This document shows, piece by piece, positions 7,988 through 17,723 of a DNA stretch of 56,292 nucleotides. The stretch is from Bacteroidota bacterium (GTDB lineage: Bacteria; Bacteroidota; Bacteroidia; Bacteroidales; P3): positions 1 through 56,292 of the forward strand of contig JAFNAR010000015.1 of assembly GCA_017860255.1 (NCBI GenBank). Reading direction: 5' to 3'. How positions within the stretch are numbered: position 1 is the first letter of the stretch; each line of letters starts with the position of its first letter. Made by a program: the position numbers and the translations under genes. The notes below the pieces were generated by a model. That model was not told the DNA's origin. It saw nothing but the letters and a program-made list of their open reading frames with translations, and did not search any database.

Positions 7988-10630
7988 TTATTCTTCTCCC
8001 ATGCTATCAGAGTCACCATTTTGTTCGCCTGATTGACGCTTTTTCTGTTTTTGCATTTGGTCTTTATTAACTGCTCCAAAACGATAATTAAATGATAAAA
8101 CAATGTATTGAGATGTTCTGTGGTTAACAGAGTATTCTTTGTAGTTTTCTGTGAAAGTATATCTTGATCTTTCTCTTGTGTTGAAAATGTCGGAGAATCT
8201 CAAACTAAGATTTCCTTTTTTATTAAGAATATCTTTCTTAACTGAAAGGTCAAGCCAATACATAGGGTCGGAATATCCTTGAATATTTTCTCTTTTTGGT
8301 TGGTATTGTCCAGAAATTTGAATAACCCAGCTCTTTGGAAGAGAAATTGTTGTGTTTAGTTTAGCGTCCCAATTAAGTGTTTGAACAAGATTTCCACCAA
8401 ACTCTCTTCCGTCTTCATACGTTCCATAAATATTTCCACTTAAATTAGCTTTCCACCACTTTGTTATTTTTTGGTCAATAATAAGTTCAGCTCCATAATT
8501 TGTACTTTTGGAAAGATTTAAAGATGTATTGGCAATTCTTTGTCCATCTGCATATTCTGCTCCTGCAACATCCCAAACCCAATCAAACCCATATTGTCTT
8601 GCATTAGCTTCATTCCATAAGAAATTGAAATGAGTTATTTCGTTATTTGTTACCCTATAATATAAAGATGTGAATATTGTTGTTGTAGGAAAGATTTTAG
8701 AATATCCAACTTCAAAAGCATCAGTATATTCTGGCATGATATCAGGATTTCCAAAACGTATATAAGAAAGATTGTTTATATCTATGTATGGAGCTAATGA
8801 CCAAGGGTCGGGTCTTCTAATCCTTCTTGAATAAGAAATTTGTCCAGATTGAGAATCAGTGAAATTATATGAAATATGAAGAGTTGGGTAAACACTAAAA
8901 TAATTTTTAGTATCTTGATTTTTAGGGAAGAATAATTCTTCGTTGTTTTGAATTTTTGAACCATCTCTAAAAACTTGTTCTAATCTAAGTCCAAGTTGAG
9001 CAGATAGTTTTTTGTTGAAACTATAACCCAAAGTTCCATAAATAGCATGAACTGATTCTTTGTATTTAAAAATATAACTCATGCTATCATCCTTAACCAT
9101 ATTTCTTGAAGGGAAATAATCATAATTTGCATTTGTATTTACATAGTTTAGGTTGTAGCCAGTTTCAAGTTTTAAGGATTCTGAAAAAGGATGAACATAA
9201 TTAAGAGTTACAAAAGCTCTATCATTATTTGATTTTGAAACATTATTTAAGTAGAAAGTTTCATCTGAACCTTCTTCAAAACTTCTTATTTGAGTATTGT
9301 CATTTGAAAACTCTCCAAAGTTCCAGTTAGCATCAAGAGAAAGTATTTGATCTTTCTTGTTGAACTTCTTTTCGTAGTTAAGGGTTATATTTTGAAAGAA
9401 CATTGATCTTGTTCCAGTTTCTAATCCATAATAATTATTAGGATTTAGACTGTCATTTTGGTTGAATTTATCCCATGCAAATAAATACTCTTTGCTTATT
9501 CCTTTTGGAGAATTTCCTCCTTTTCTTAAATTATATGATAAACTAAGAGTGTTTTTGTTATTTATATACCAATCACCTCCAATCTTAAATCCTCTTCCAA
9601 GTCTATCACCATCAGTGTATCTGTTTTGTAAAAGATTTTGATTGTTAGATAACATAGTTTTTTCATTAAACCCATTATTTGAGGATTCAAAATATCTTAT
9701 ATCTCCATTAAAAAATATAGCATATTTCTTTGCGGAATAGTTTAGTTGAGCAGATAAGCTTGATTGTGGGAAAAGAGATTTATCAGTGTCCATATCATTA
9801 TTTATTCCAACTCCAGTGGAGGCAGAAACAGAACCATTAAACCCTTTGTTGCCTTTTTCTTTTAAAACAATATTAATAATACCGCTCATTCCTTCAGGAT
9901 TATATTTTGCAGAAGGGTTTGTTATAACTTCAACACTTGCAATAGTTGCAGAAGGTATTTGTTCCAAAACAGTTTGAAGGTCACTCCCAAGCAATTCGCT
10001 TGGTTTTCCATCAACCAAAACTGTAACGTTTCCACTTCCTCTTAGAGAAACATTTCCATCTTGGTCAACAGCAACAGAAGGAACATTTTCTAAAACATCA
10101 GTTGCTGAACCACCACTACTAACAATATTCTTATCAACATTTACAACTCTTTTGTCAAGTTGATATTCCATCATACTTCTTTCGGCTGTAATTTCAACTC
10201 CCTGCAATGTTTCAGCTCCAAGATTTAGATTAATTGTACCCAAGTCGATATCTTTTTTAGAAACTTTAATAGGCTTGTACATTTCTTTATAGCCTATAAA
10301 TGTAAAGCGAAGAAGATAATTGCCAAGATCTGATTGTAAAACAAAGTTACCTTTTTCGTCAGTAATAGTTCCATTAACTAATGAAGAATCTTTTGCTCTA
10401 AGAATAACAACATTTACATATTGCATAGCTTCATTGCTTGATGCATCAATAACTTTTCCAAATAGCTTTCCTTTAGGTTTATTAATGTTAGTACCTGAAG
10501 GTTTTGAAGACACATCTCCTTGATTAGGTCCTTTTGATTTTAGTTGAGCAAAAGTTAGTTCTGTTGAAGAAAGATATAGAATAAATATACTTAATATAAT
10601 CGTTAGTATTGATTTAGTTGATTTGTTCAT
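7988..10630 (-). CDS. TonB-dependent-receptor-like outer-membrane protein with carboxypeptidase-regulatory-like domain
   Basis: An 880-residue protein: signal peptide (about 1-29), then a carboxypeptidase-regulatory-like beta-sandwich (about 55-140, GKVIDASSNEAMQYVNVVI). A plug domain follows (about 150-260; VNVDKNIVSSGGSATDVLENVP, ASVEVITNPSAKYNPEGMSGIINI), then a large beta-barrel with many aromatic strands to about residue 865. This is the architecture of Bacteroidota outer-membrane receptors of the OMP_b-brl_3 type. A hydrophilic Lys/Gln/Asp tail ends the protein. No SusD partner follows; the next gene is a nuclease-fold protein. The ligand is unknown. Confidence 0.9.
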   Translation of the reverse strand: MNKSTKSILTIILSIFILYLSSTELTFAQLKSKGPNQGDVSSKPSGTNINKPKGKLFGKVIDASSNEAMQYVNVVILRAKDSSLVNGTITDEKGNFVLQSDLGNYLLRFTFIGYKEMYKPIKVSKKDIDLGTINLNLGAETLQGVEITAERSMMEYQLDKRVVNVDKNIVSSGGSATDVLENVPSVAVDQDGNVSLRGSGNVTVLVDGKPSELLGSDLQTVLEQIPSATIASVEVITNPSAKYNPEGMSGIINIVLKEKGNKGFNGSVSASTGVGINNDMDTDKSLFPQSSLSAQLNYSAKKYAIFFNGDIRYFESSNNGFNEKTMLSNNQNLLQNRYTDGDRLGRGFKIGGDWYINNKNTLSLSYNLRKGGNSPKGISKEYLFAWDKFNQNDSLNPNNYYGLETGTRSMFFQNITLNYEKKFNKKDQILSLDANWNFGEFSNDNTQIRSFEEGSDETFYLNNVSKSNNDRAFVTLNYVHPFSESLKLETGYNLNYVNTNANYDYFPSRNMVKDDSMSYIFKYKESVHAIYGTLGYSFNKKLSAQLGLRLEQVFRDGSKIQNNEELFFPKNQDTKNYFSVYPTLHISYNFTDSQSGQISYSRRIRRPDPWSLAPYIDINNLSYIRFGNPDIMPEYTDAFEVGYSKIFPTTTIFTSLYYRVTNNEITHFNFLWNEANARQYGFDWVWDVAGAEYADGQRIANTSLNLSKSTNYGAELIIDQKITKWWKANLSGNIYGTYEDGREFGGNLVQTLNWDAKLNTTISLPKSWVIQISGQYQPKRENIQGYSDPMYWLDLSVKKDILNKKGNLSLRFSDIFNTRERSRYTFTENYKEYSVNHRTSQYIVLSFNYRFGAVNKDQMQKQKKRQSGEQNGDSDSMGEE

Positions 10631-10654
10631 TTTTATTTTTATTTATTTGATTTG

Positions 10655-10686
10655 CAAAATTACAATTTTAGATAGTTCGAAAACAA
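10655..10686 (-). promoter_or_regulatory. Promoter of the outer-membrane receptor gene
   Basis: TTG (10686-10684) and TAATTTTG (10662-10655) on the minus strand, 21 bp apart. The -7 box ends 24 bp before the ATG at 10630. Confidence 0.6.
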
Positions 10687-10771
10687 TTAAAATAATTATT
10701 TCATGTTAATTTAATACATAAGCTTAGACAAGAAAATTTGGAAAAGTTTACTGAACTGGTAAATATTTCTG

Positions 10772-10779
10772 TATATTTG
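10772..10779 (+). promoter_or_regulatory. -7 box TATATTTG before the 530-residue secreted protein
   Basis: TATATTTG followed by C, 33 bp before the ATG at 10813. No -33 box at the expected distance. Confidence 0.5.
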
Positions 10780-10812
10780 CCCTTTGAAAACGATATTAAT
10801 TAAGGAAAAAAT

Positions 10813-12405
10813 ATGAAAAGAGTTTTATTATCAATAGCAATTTTATTATGCTCCTTTGCTTCTATGGCTCAAATTGATGTAACTTGGGGACAAAGATTTT
10901 ACAATATAATTGAATCTTGCGAAGATGCTCAAATAGTTATGGAAGATCACGATGGATATTATATGTGGTACTTGTTGAATGAATATGAAGGAGGGGGCGA
11001 GTTTAAGTTAAACTATTATATGGCAAGAATTGATAAGAATAAGGATGTCCAAAAGATATATAAAATGGATTTTGGGCATTCATCTTTTAAAATTGAACAT
11101 ACTTGGCGTTCTGGTGAGTTAATTGGATTTATTCTAAGTAGAGTTTCAGAAGATAAAGTTGTTGAAAAGAAAGGCAGCTCAAAAAAAAATAAACAAGTTC
11201 AACAAATAACAACAGGAAAAGCAAATCTTTACTATCAATTCTTTCATACAAAAGATATGCGTTTGATAGGGGAGAGACCTATTAAATTTAAATCCTATAA
11301 CTATTTCTCAGTTGAAGGACAAAAACCATATCTTTTTAATTTTTCAGAAAATAAATCAAAGTTAGCTTTTGGATTCTTAACAAACGATACTTCAGGCAAG
11401 GGAGTTAATATTGAAGTTTATGATGATCAAATGCGTCTTTTGTGGGAAAAAACTCATAAACTTAATGTTAGCAATAGTGCATACTTAATTAAAGACATTG
11501 CAGTAAGTAATGATGGAAAGAGAAGTTTGCTTGCAATAAATTCTTTTTCAACAAGCAAAAAGAAAATATATACTGATGGAAAGGTACATTTAATTTGGGT
11601 TAATGAATTTGAAGAAAGAAGTCATGAAGAACAATTAGATAAAGCTTGGGCAACAGATATTAAATGCGCTTTTGGATTTGAAGAAGATTATTTAGTGGCT
11701 GGTTATTATGGTACCTCAACCGATAAACCTAATCTTGCAGTTGGAGCATTCTCTTTTATATATGACCATAGAAGAGGATTTAAGAAAAACTCCTCAACTT
11801 TAGAATTTAAGGAATATGAGACAGATGATGATATAGATGAAAAATCAGGATTGCCTTATCCATCAGATATGGTTGCAACAGTAGATCATCTTTATCCAAT
11901 GGTTGGAGGTAATTGCATAATGATTGGAGAACAAAAATTTGCTTCCAAAGTTGAACCACCAAAGAGAAGAGGGGATGTGCCAACAGGAGAAGATGCAAAT
12001 TTCTATAGAGATATTATTATTACAAATATTGATAAAACGGGTTTTGTAAGTGGAAGCTCCTATATTCCTAAACGTCAAAAGACTTATAGAGAAAGCGATC
12101 AGTTCAATTCTTATGCACTTACAAAAGATAGTTATGGAATTTATCTAATGTTTAATGATCATCAAGCAAATTATGATGCTAATAGTTTTTGGCCAGTTAG
12201 AAACTATGACTCTGATAAGTCAAGAACTCAAGTAAATTTTGTTCAAATATATAATGATGGCTCATGGCGTTGGCATGAAGCATACAATTCAAAAATCAAT
12301 AAAATGCCTTTCTTTAAAACAATATTCCTTACTTTTGAAAAAGAGGTTCTTTTCTTAGGACATTATCAAGATAATAATGTTATAGGTAGCGTAGGTACTC
12401 GTTAG
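10813..12405 (+). CDS. Secreted protein of unknown function, beta-rich
   Basis: A 530-residue protein with a signal peptide (MKRVLLSIAILLCSFASMAQ). It has no transmembrane segment, lipobox or T9SS tail. The body alternates short beta-strand-like segments with turns (for example KDIAVSNDGKRSLLAINSF, which resembles a propeller blade), so a beta-propeller is plausible but not shown. A basic Ser/Lys patch (GSSKKNKQ) lies near residue 120. No family was recognised. The next gene starts 14 bp downstream on the same strand, so co-expression with the SGNH-type protein is likely. Confidence 0.72.
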   Translation: MKRVLLSIAILLCSFASMAQIDVTWGQRFYNIIESCEDAQIVMEDHDGYYMWYLLNEYEGGGEFKLNYYMARIDKNKDVQKIYKMDFGHSSFKIEHTWRSGELIGFILSRVSEDKVVEKKGSSKKNKQVQQITTGKANLYYQFFHTKDMRLIGERPIKFKSYNYFSVEGQKPYLFNFSENKSKLAFGFLTNDTSGKGVNIEVYDDQMRLLWEKTHKLNVSNSAYLIKDIAVSNDGKRSLLAINSFSTSKKKIYTDGKVHLIWVNEFEERSHEEQLDKAWATDIKCAFGFEEDYLVAGYYGTSTDKPNLAVGAFSFIYDHRRGFKKNSSTLEFKEYETDDDIDEKSGLPYPSDMVATVDHLYPMVGGNCIMIGEQKFASKVEPPKRRGDVPTGEDANFYRDIIITNIDKTGFVSGSSYIPKRQKTYRESDQFNSYALTKDSYGIYLMFNDHQANYDANSFWPVRNYDSDKSRTQVNFVQIYNDGSWRWHEAYNSKINKMPFFKTIFLTFEKEVLFLGHYQDNNVIGSVGTR

Positions 12406-12419
12406 AAAATTTGAATATT

Positions 12420-13460
12420 ATGAATAGATTAATATTATTATTTTCATTTATTCTAATAAATCTTTGCACATTTGCACAAACTTCAACAAAAGTACTTTAT
12501 CTTGGTAATAGCTATACTTATGTTAATGATTTACCAGATATTGTTGAAAGATTGAGTCAAAGCCAAGAAAAAGAAATTCAATCCACTGAGTTTCTTTCAG
12601 GAGGGGCACGTTTTCAAACTCATTGGAATAACTCTTCAGTAATAAATACAATAAAACAAGGTGGATTTGATTTTATGATTCTTCAAGGACAAAGCCAAGA
12701 AGTTGCATTCCCTCAAGGACAATTTATGAGTGAAGTTTATACTTATGCACATAAATTAGACTCTCTTTTTAAAGCTTATAATCCAAATGGGAAGGTTATT
12801 TTCTTTATGACATGGGGCTATCGCTATGGAGATGCTGATAATTGTACTTTTTATCTTCCATTTTGCACATATTCTTCAATGTCTCAAGAACTATATAATA
12901 ATTATAGACAAATGGCTTTGGACTTCCAATCATCTGTTGCACCAATTGGAGCTGCTTGGCGTTATTCCATTAACTTAGATTCCAATTATGTACTTCATAG
13001 TTCAGATAATTCTCATCCATCATATGGTGGTTCTTATTTAGCTGCTTGTGTTCTTTATTCCTCTATTTTTAAAGAAAATGTAAATTCATCTTTCTATTAT
13101 CAATTGAGTTCTCAAACTGCACAAAGATATCAGCAAATAGCAAACGCGATTGTTATGGATAGTTTGTCTCATTGGAATTTAACCTCACTTTCCACAAATG
13201 AGATAATAACAAATACTACATCAGCAAATGTTTATTATAATGAAAAAGAAAATTCAATAAAGATTGATGTAAAAAACATAGATAAAGATTTAAGTGTTTC
13301 ATTTTTTGATATTAAGGCTAAATTAATAGGCTCTAAAATAATTAAGCCTACCAATAATATTATTCAAACGTCTATTGATATTTCAAATCAAAATAAAGGA
13401 CTTTATATTGTTAAATTAGAGTCAAACAGTTATTCTAAAACATTCAAGATAGTTAAGTGA
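12420..13460 (+). CDS. SGNH-hydrolase-like secreted protein with T9SS C-terminal sorting domain
   Basis: The start is placed at the ATG at 12420; the frame can be extended to a TTG at 12411, but the ATG gives a normal signal peptide (MNRLILLFSFILINLCTFAQ). Block I, LYLGNSYTY, supplies the candidate catalytic Ser31. GGARFQTHW (61-69) and LQGQSQE form the middle blocks, and D196-NS-H199 supplies the Asp-x-x-His pair of SGNH/GDSL esterases. Residues about 265-346 look like a type IX secretion sorting domain, ending GLYIVKLESNSYSKTFKIVK. The enzyme would be exported to the cell surface or medium. Its substrate is unknown; carbohydrate-ester deacylation is an inference from the fold. Confidence 0.82.
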   Translation: MNRLILLFSFILINLCTFAQTSTKVLYLGNSYTYVNDLPDIVERLSQSQEKEIQSTEFLSGGARFQTHWNNSSVINTIKQGGFDFMILQGQSQEVAFPQGQFMSEVYTYAHKLDSLFKAYNPNGKVIFFMTWGYRYGDADNCTFYLPFCTYSSMSQELYNNYRQMALDFQSSVAPIGAAWRYSINLDSNYVLHSSDNSHPSYGGSYLAACVLYSSIFKENVNSSFYYQLSSQTAQRYQQIANAIVMDSLSHWNLTSLSTNEIITNTTSANVYYNEKENSIKIDVKNIDKDLSVSFFDIKAKLIGSKIIKPTNNIIQTSIDISNQNKGLYIVKLESNSYSKTFKIVK

Positions 13461-13480
13461 GAGCTTATTTTGTAGTTGAT

Positions 13481-13488
13481 TATTTTTG
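13481..13488 (+). promoter_or_regulatory. -7 box TATTTTTG that decides the start of the regulator gene
   Basis: TATTTTTG covers the TTG at 13486 that opens the longer reading frame, so translation more likely begins at the ATG at 13501, 12 bp beyond the box. Confidence 0.45.
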
Positions 13489-13500
13489 TTTAAAAGTAAA

Positions 13501-14349
13501 ATGTCGGAAATAAGAAAATTAGATAGTATAATTTTAGAAGCTTCAAACAGCGATAAGAATGTTCTTGTTAGAGGAGAATTAGGCTCAGGAAAAGAATATA
13601 CTGCACAATCTATTCATAATAACTCTATAAGAAAGAACAATACTTTTGTTACTCTTAATGTTACAACTTTAACAAAACTAACCAATAAGTATTCTTGTTT
13701 AGAAACAGCCGATGAAGGAACATTATATTTAGATGAGATTGCCAATTTAGAATATGAAAATCAGTTAAATCTAATTGAATTTCTAAAAACGAAGAAGGTA
13801 AAAGACCAAAATAGTCTTAAAACAAAGGAATACAATATAAGGTTTATAGCATCAACAACAAAGAATCTTCAAGAAGAGGTAGATAAAGGTAAATTTATAT
13901 TTGAATTATATAATCTCATAAGTGAAATAGAAATTGAGCTTATTCCCTTAAAGTATTTTGGGGAGGAGATAATTGATTTAGCCAATTTCTTTATATTGGA
14001 TTATTGCAAGAAAAACAGAAAACCATTAAAGCAATTAAGCAATGGAGCCAAGAAATTGCTAATGTCTTATCACTATCCTCAAAATTTCAGAGAGCTAAGA
14101 GCAATCATTGAACTAACACTAATGACTTCAAGCTCTTCAATAATTTATCCAGAAGAAATTTATCTTCCAAAGGATAATCATGCAGAAAGTTTCTTTTTGA
14201 AAGAAAAAACTTTAAAAGAATATGAAGTAGAAATTGTATCTCATTTTCTTAAGAAGTATGATAATAGAGTGTATTATGTTGCTGAGAAATTGGGAATAAG
14301 TAAAAACAAAATATATAATATGATTAACCAAGGTTTAATTAAATTATAG
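13501..14349 (+). CDS. Degenerate sigma-54-activator-like AAA+ protein with Fis-type HTH
   Basis: A 282-residue protein resembling the central and C-terminal parts of NtrC-type activators. Walker A is GELGSGKE (25-32), Walker B TLYLDEI (74-80), and sensor I RFIASTT (114-120). A C-terminal helix-turn-helix follows (YVAEKLGISKNKIYNMINQGLI, about 259-280). Key parts are missing. There is no GAFTGA loop, and Walker A to Walker B is about 17 residues shorter than in NtrC. The Arg-finger segment usually written FREDLYYRL reads FIFELYNLI, without either Arg. There is no receiver domain. It therefore probably cannot remodel sigma-54 polymerase and may bind DNA by itself. It lies just downstream of the secreted SGNH protein. 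Confidence 0.8.
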   Translation: MSEIRKLDSIILEASNSDKNVLVRGELGSGKEYTAQSIHNNSIRKNNTFVTLNVTTLTKLTNKYSCLETADEGTLYLDEIANLEYENQLNLIEFLKTKKVKDQNSLKTKEYNIRFIASTTKNLQEEVDKGKFIFELYNLISEIEIELIPLKYFGEEIIDLANFFILDYCKKNRKPLKQLSNGAKKLLMSYHYPQNFRELRAIIELTLMTSSSSIIYPEEIYLPKDNHAESFFLKEKTLKEYEVEIVSHFLKKYDNRVYYVAEKLGISKNKIYNMINQGLIKL

Positions 14350-14396
14350 CAAATAGTCCAATCTTTCATTCATTCCACTTTAATAATTATATTTCA

Positions 14397-15908
14397 TTAG
14401 TTTTGACTTAAGATTTCACTAATCTTTTGTTTATACAACTGCCTTTCCAAAGCATATTCTCCCTCTACAGGAACAGTATAATATAAGTAATTACCAACCA
14501 TTCTAATTTTTTCAACATTTGGAAAACCTAAGTTTATTGTATTAATGTATTTTCCTGTTTCTAAGTCCAATTCTTTTAATTCAAGAGAAGCAAACTTTTT
14601 GATGACAATAAAACACCTATTAGCTTCTCTATTAAATAACATATCATCAATTAAAGGAAAATCTTTTAGTAATTCATTATCCATAGGCAAAGACTTAACA
14701 AGTATATTCTCCTTATTAATAATATGAATAACTTCTTTGTTGTAGTTAAATATATATAAATAGCTTTTATTAGCTATAAAATTTACTGGAATAGTGCCAC
14801 TTGTATATTTATATTTTACAATAATATTATCTTTGTTTGGAGTTGGGTCTTCCATTGCTCTTTCTTTTCCATAATATAATTCTCCTAAGGTTGTAGGTCG
14901 CATTGCTTTATATGTAAATTGAGTTTCAATATCATTCATTGTATTTAATTGTTCTATTTGCATAGCAATACTATTATCAAATATATTATCTCCAAACTTT
15001 CTATGAAAAAAAGGAACCACATCAAAGTTTATATATTCTCCAATATCCATAAGAGCATAATAAACCATTTTATATTTAATCTTTCCCTTAACTTCATATA
15101 GTCTAAAAACATAAACTAATTTCTTATATAGTCCGCTATTAAAAGTATAAGCATAAATGCCTTTATCGAAAGTGCCAATAATATTAATTCCTGCATTATA
15201 AACGTAATTAGGAATACTGTTGTCCTCTTTAAGAAACCTGTTTCTTTGAACATAATTCTTTGGATTTGCAATAATATAGCCAATACCATTTAGTACAGAA
15301 TCATAAGGAGTATATGTTAAGCAAGTATCCGAACTTGTTATTCTCCAATAATCATCTCTGCCTTCTTCCTTTACTCTTAACTTATTATGACAATCAAAAC
15401 TAACCTCATTACATTCTTTTGGAATTTCTTGCGTTCTTTTTCTATAGTCCTCAAAGGTGAAAACTGAAAGATGCTTTTTGTCGTTTTTATTGGTAATGGT
15501 GTATACGTAATTATCATCTATTTCAAAGTCATAAACCAATCTTTCTAAACGATAATAAGGTTTAGTTCTAATTACAATTTCAGAAATAGGAGTGGTCTTG
15601 TCAGCAAGAGAGATATTTAAATTAATAGTATTCCTTTTTGAAATATCTTTCTTGTTTAATAAAACTTCTTTAGAGAGATAAGCAATATGAGAGATTTTTA
15701 AATCACAAGGTAAAGACACATTCTTTAGGATAAAATTACCTTTCTCATCGGATGAAGTTCCGACAGTCTTTCCCTTAACAGAAATATTAACATCTTTAAC
15801 AGACAAACCATCAGAGGAGGCAATAACATTTCCTTTTATTGTTACATTTTGAGGAAACAATAAGTAACAACAAAATAAAGAAACCAAAAGAACAATAAAT
15901 CTTTTCAT
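14397..15908 (-). CDS. Envelope protein: carboxypeptidase-regulatory-like domain plus 6-bladed-propeller-like region (paralogue B)
   Basis: A 503-residue protein with signal peptide (about 1-20), then a carboxypeptidase-regulatory-like beta-sandwich (about 21-102: VTIKGNVIASSDGLSVKDVNISVKG in part, GTSSDEKGNFILKNVSL). The region after about 105 contains repeated strand motifs (YVYTITNKNDKKHLSVF; SYLYIFNYNKEVIHII; LKELDLETGKYINTI) suggestive of a six-bladed propeller. It lies 4 bp downstream of a paralogue with which residues about 21-218 are almost identical while the rest is strongly diverged. Probably anchored to or secreted across the outer membrane. Function unknown. Confidence 0.78.
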   Translation of the reverse strand: MKRFIVLLVSLFCCYLLFPQNVTIKGNVIASSDGLSVKDVNISVKGKTVGTSSDEKGNFILKNVSLPCDLKISHIAYLSKEVLLNKKDISKRNTINLNISLADKTTPISEIVIRTKPYYRLERLVYDFEIDDNYVYTITNKNDKKHLSVFTFEDYRKRTQEIPKECNEVSFDCHNKLRVKEEGRDDYWRITSSDTCLTYTPYDSVLNGIGYIIANPKNYVQRNRFLKEDNSIPNYVYNAGINIIGTFDKGIYAYTFNSGLYKKLVYVFRLYEVKGKIKYKMVYYALMDIGEYINFDVVPFFHRKFGDNIFDNSIAMQIEQLNTMNDIETQFTYKAMRPTTLGELYYGKERAMEDPTPNKDNIIVKYKYTSGTIPVNFIANKSYLYIFNYNKEVIHIINKENILVKSLPMDNELLKDFPLIDDMLFNREANRCFIVIKKFASLELKELDLETGKYINTINLGFPNVEKIRMVGNYLYYTVPVEGEYALERQLYKQKISEILSQN

Positions 15909-15912
15909 TATA

Positions 15913-17409
15913 TTAGTTTTGAGTTAACTCATCATTAATCTTTAGTTTAAATAGTTGTCTTTCCAAAGCATTTTCTCCTTCTAAAGCAACGGTATAATAG
16001 ATATAATTCTTAACAATTCTAATTTTCTCAATTTTGTTTTGAGGGAGTTTAATTGTTCTTATATATTTTCCTGTATTTAAGTCTAATTCTTTTAAAATAG
16101 TATAAGAGTTATCATAACGAACAAAACATTTATCTAACTCTTTATTAAAGATAATATCTGAGTAGTTAAAGTCATTTTTAAATACCTCATCAATTTTTAT
16201 TGTAGATAAAAGAGTATTATCTTCATCAAGTTTGTATAGAACACCTTTGTCAAAATTAAATATATAAAGATGTTTATTTGTTGTAATAAAAGAAACAGGA
16301 ATATTAAGTTTTAAGGAATAATACAATACATGAATATTAAGAATTCCTGATGAAGGAGGAGGTATTAATCTTGTTAAATACTCTTCTAATATATCATTAG
16401 ACCTCCTTATTAAATTCATTCTATCTATAGAAAAGTTATCTAATTCCAAATTATTTATTTTAGGATTAAATTTATATTTATGAAATGGAGGTTTAATAGT
16501 GCTGAATAACCAATCATCAATATCATAAAAAGCATAATAAACCATTTTATATTTTAGCTTTCCTCCTTCTTCATAAATACGAAATAATTGTTTAACTTTC
16601 GACCACCAAGCTTTATCATAAGAAAAATAAACTCCATTTGTTAATGAACCGCTATAATTAACACCGACATCAGAAAGAATTGCTGGAATTGTTTCTGATT
16701 TATTTCCATCGAAATACCATCTAAAAAACATATCAAATTTGTTTTCTTCATAATTATTTGGATTTGCAATAATATATTGAATGCCATTTAGTATAGAATC
16801 ATAAGGAGTATATTTTAAAGAAGTGTCAGAACTTGTTATTCTCCAATAATCATCTCTGCCTTCTTTCTTTACTCTTAATTTATTATGACAATCAAAACTA
16901 ACCTCATTACATTCCTTTGGGATTTCTTGCGTTCTTTTTCTGTAGTCTTCAAAGGTATAAACAGAAAGATGTTTTTTATCGTTTTTGTTGGTAATGGTAT
17001 ATACGTAATTATCATCTATTTCAAAGTCATAAACCAATCTTTCTAAACGATAATAAGGTTTAGTCCTAATTACAATTTCAGAAATAGGAGTGGTCTTGTC
17101 TGCAAGAGAAATATTTAAATTAATAGTATTTCTTTTTGAAATATCTTTCTTGGTTAATGAAACTTCTTTAGAGAGATAAGCAATATGAGAGATTTTTAAA
17201 TCACAAGGTAAAGACACATTCTTAAGAATAAAGTTCCCTTTCTCATCAGAAGAAGTTCCAATAGTCTTCCCCTTAACAGAAATATTAACATCTTTAACAG
17301 GCAAACCATCAGAGGAGGCAATAATATGCCCTTTTATTGTTACATTTTGTGATAACCCAATAAGGCAACAATAGAATAAATAGACAAAAAGAGTAATAAC
17401 TTTTTTCAT
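15913..17409 (-). CDS. Envelope protein: carboxypeptidase-regulatory-like domain plus 6-bladed-propeller-like region (paralogue A)
   Basis: A 498-residue protein, first gene of the tandem pair. Signal peptide about 1-21 (MKKVITLFVYLFYCCLIGLS), the same regulatory-like sandwich (about 22-103), and propeller-like strands (KHLYIFNFDKGVLYKLDED, LKELDLNTGKYIRTIKL). The first ~215 residues match its neighbour closely even at DNA level, while residues about 220-440 share only the general pattern. This implies recent duplication with conversion of the 5' half, or diversification of the 3' half. A TAACTTTG box at 17486-17479 probably drives both genes. Confidence 0.78.
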   Translation of the reverse strand: MKKVITLFVYLFYCCLIGLSQNVTIKGHIIASSDGLPVKDVNISVKGKTIGTSSDEKGNFILKNVSLPCDLKISHIAYLSKEVSLTKKDISKRNTINLNISLADKTTPISEIVIRTKPYYRLERLVYDFEIDDNYVYTITNKNDKKHLSVYTFEDYRKRTQEIPKECNEVSFDCHNKLRVKKEGRDDYWRITSSDTSLKYTPYDSILNGIQYIIANPNNYEENKFDMFFRWYFDGNKSETIPAILSDVGVNYSGSLTNGVYFSYDKAWWSKVKQLFRIYEEGGKLKYKMVYYAFYDIDDWLFSTIKPPFHKYKFNPKINNLELDNFSIDRMNLIRRSNDILEEYLTRLIPPPSSGILNIHVLYYSLKLNIPVSFITTNKHLYIFNFDKGVLYKLDEDNTLLSTIKIDEVFKNDFNYSDIIFNKELDKCFVRYDNSYTILKELDLNTGKYIRTIKLPQNKIEKIRIVKNYIYYTVALEGENALERQLFKLKINDELTQN

Positions 17410-17478
17410 AATTAGGTTTTAAATTAATCCCTATCTGCTCTTTTTAAAGAACTTAGAAAGCCATTTTAATACTGTCAG

Positions 17479-17486
17479 CAAAGTTA
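17479..17486 (-). promoter_or_regulatory. -7 box TAACTTTG of the tandem paralogues
   Basis: TAACTTTG on the minus strand, 69 bp before the ATG at 17409. Confidence 0.45.
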
Positions 17487-17723
17487 AATATAATTTATTG
17501 ATTTATTATCTTTTTTAAGGAAAATATTTTTTATTTAGTTCTTGAATTAATTGTTTAATGAGTAAATATAAGTAAAGAATTAATTAATACACTATAGAAA
17601 AACAAGGTGCATATTATTTAAAACACATTTAAAATAATTTTAATCTGATTTCTTTTTCATTAAACAAGGAAAGAAAATTCTTAAATCAAGAAAAAACTTA
17701 TTTAAATCAAGTAAAAATTTTGC

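Noticed and set aside
12411..12419. TTG start for the SGNH-like protein
   Set aside because: The ATG at 12420 gives a standard signal peptide; the TTG adds three residues with no support.
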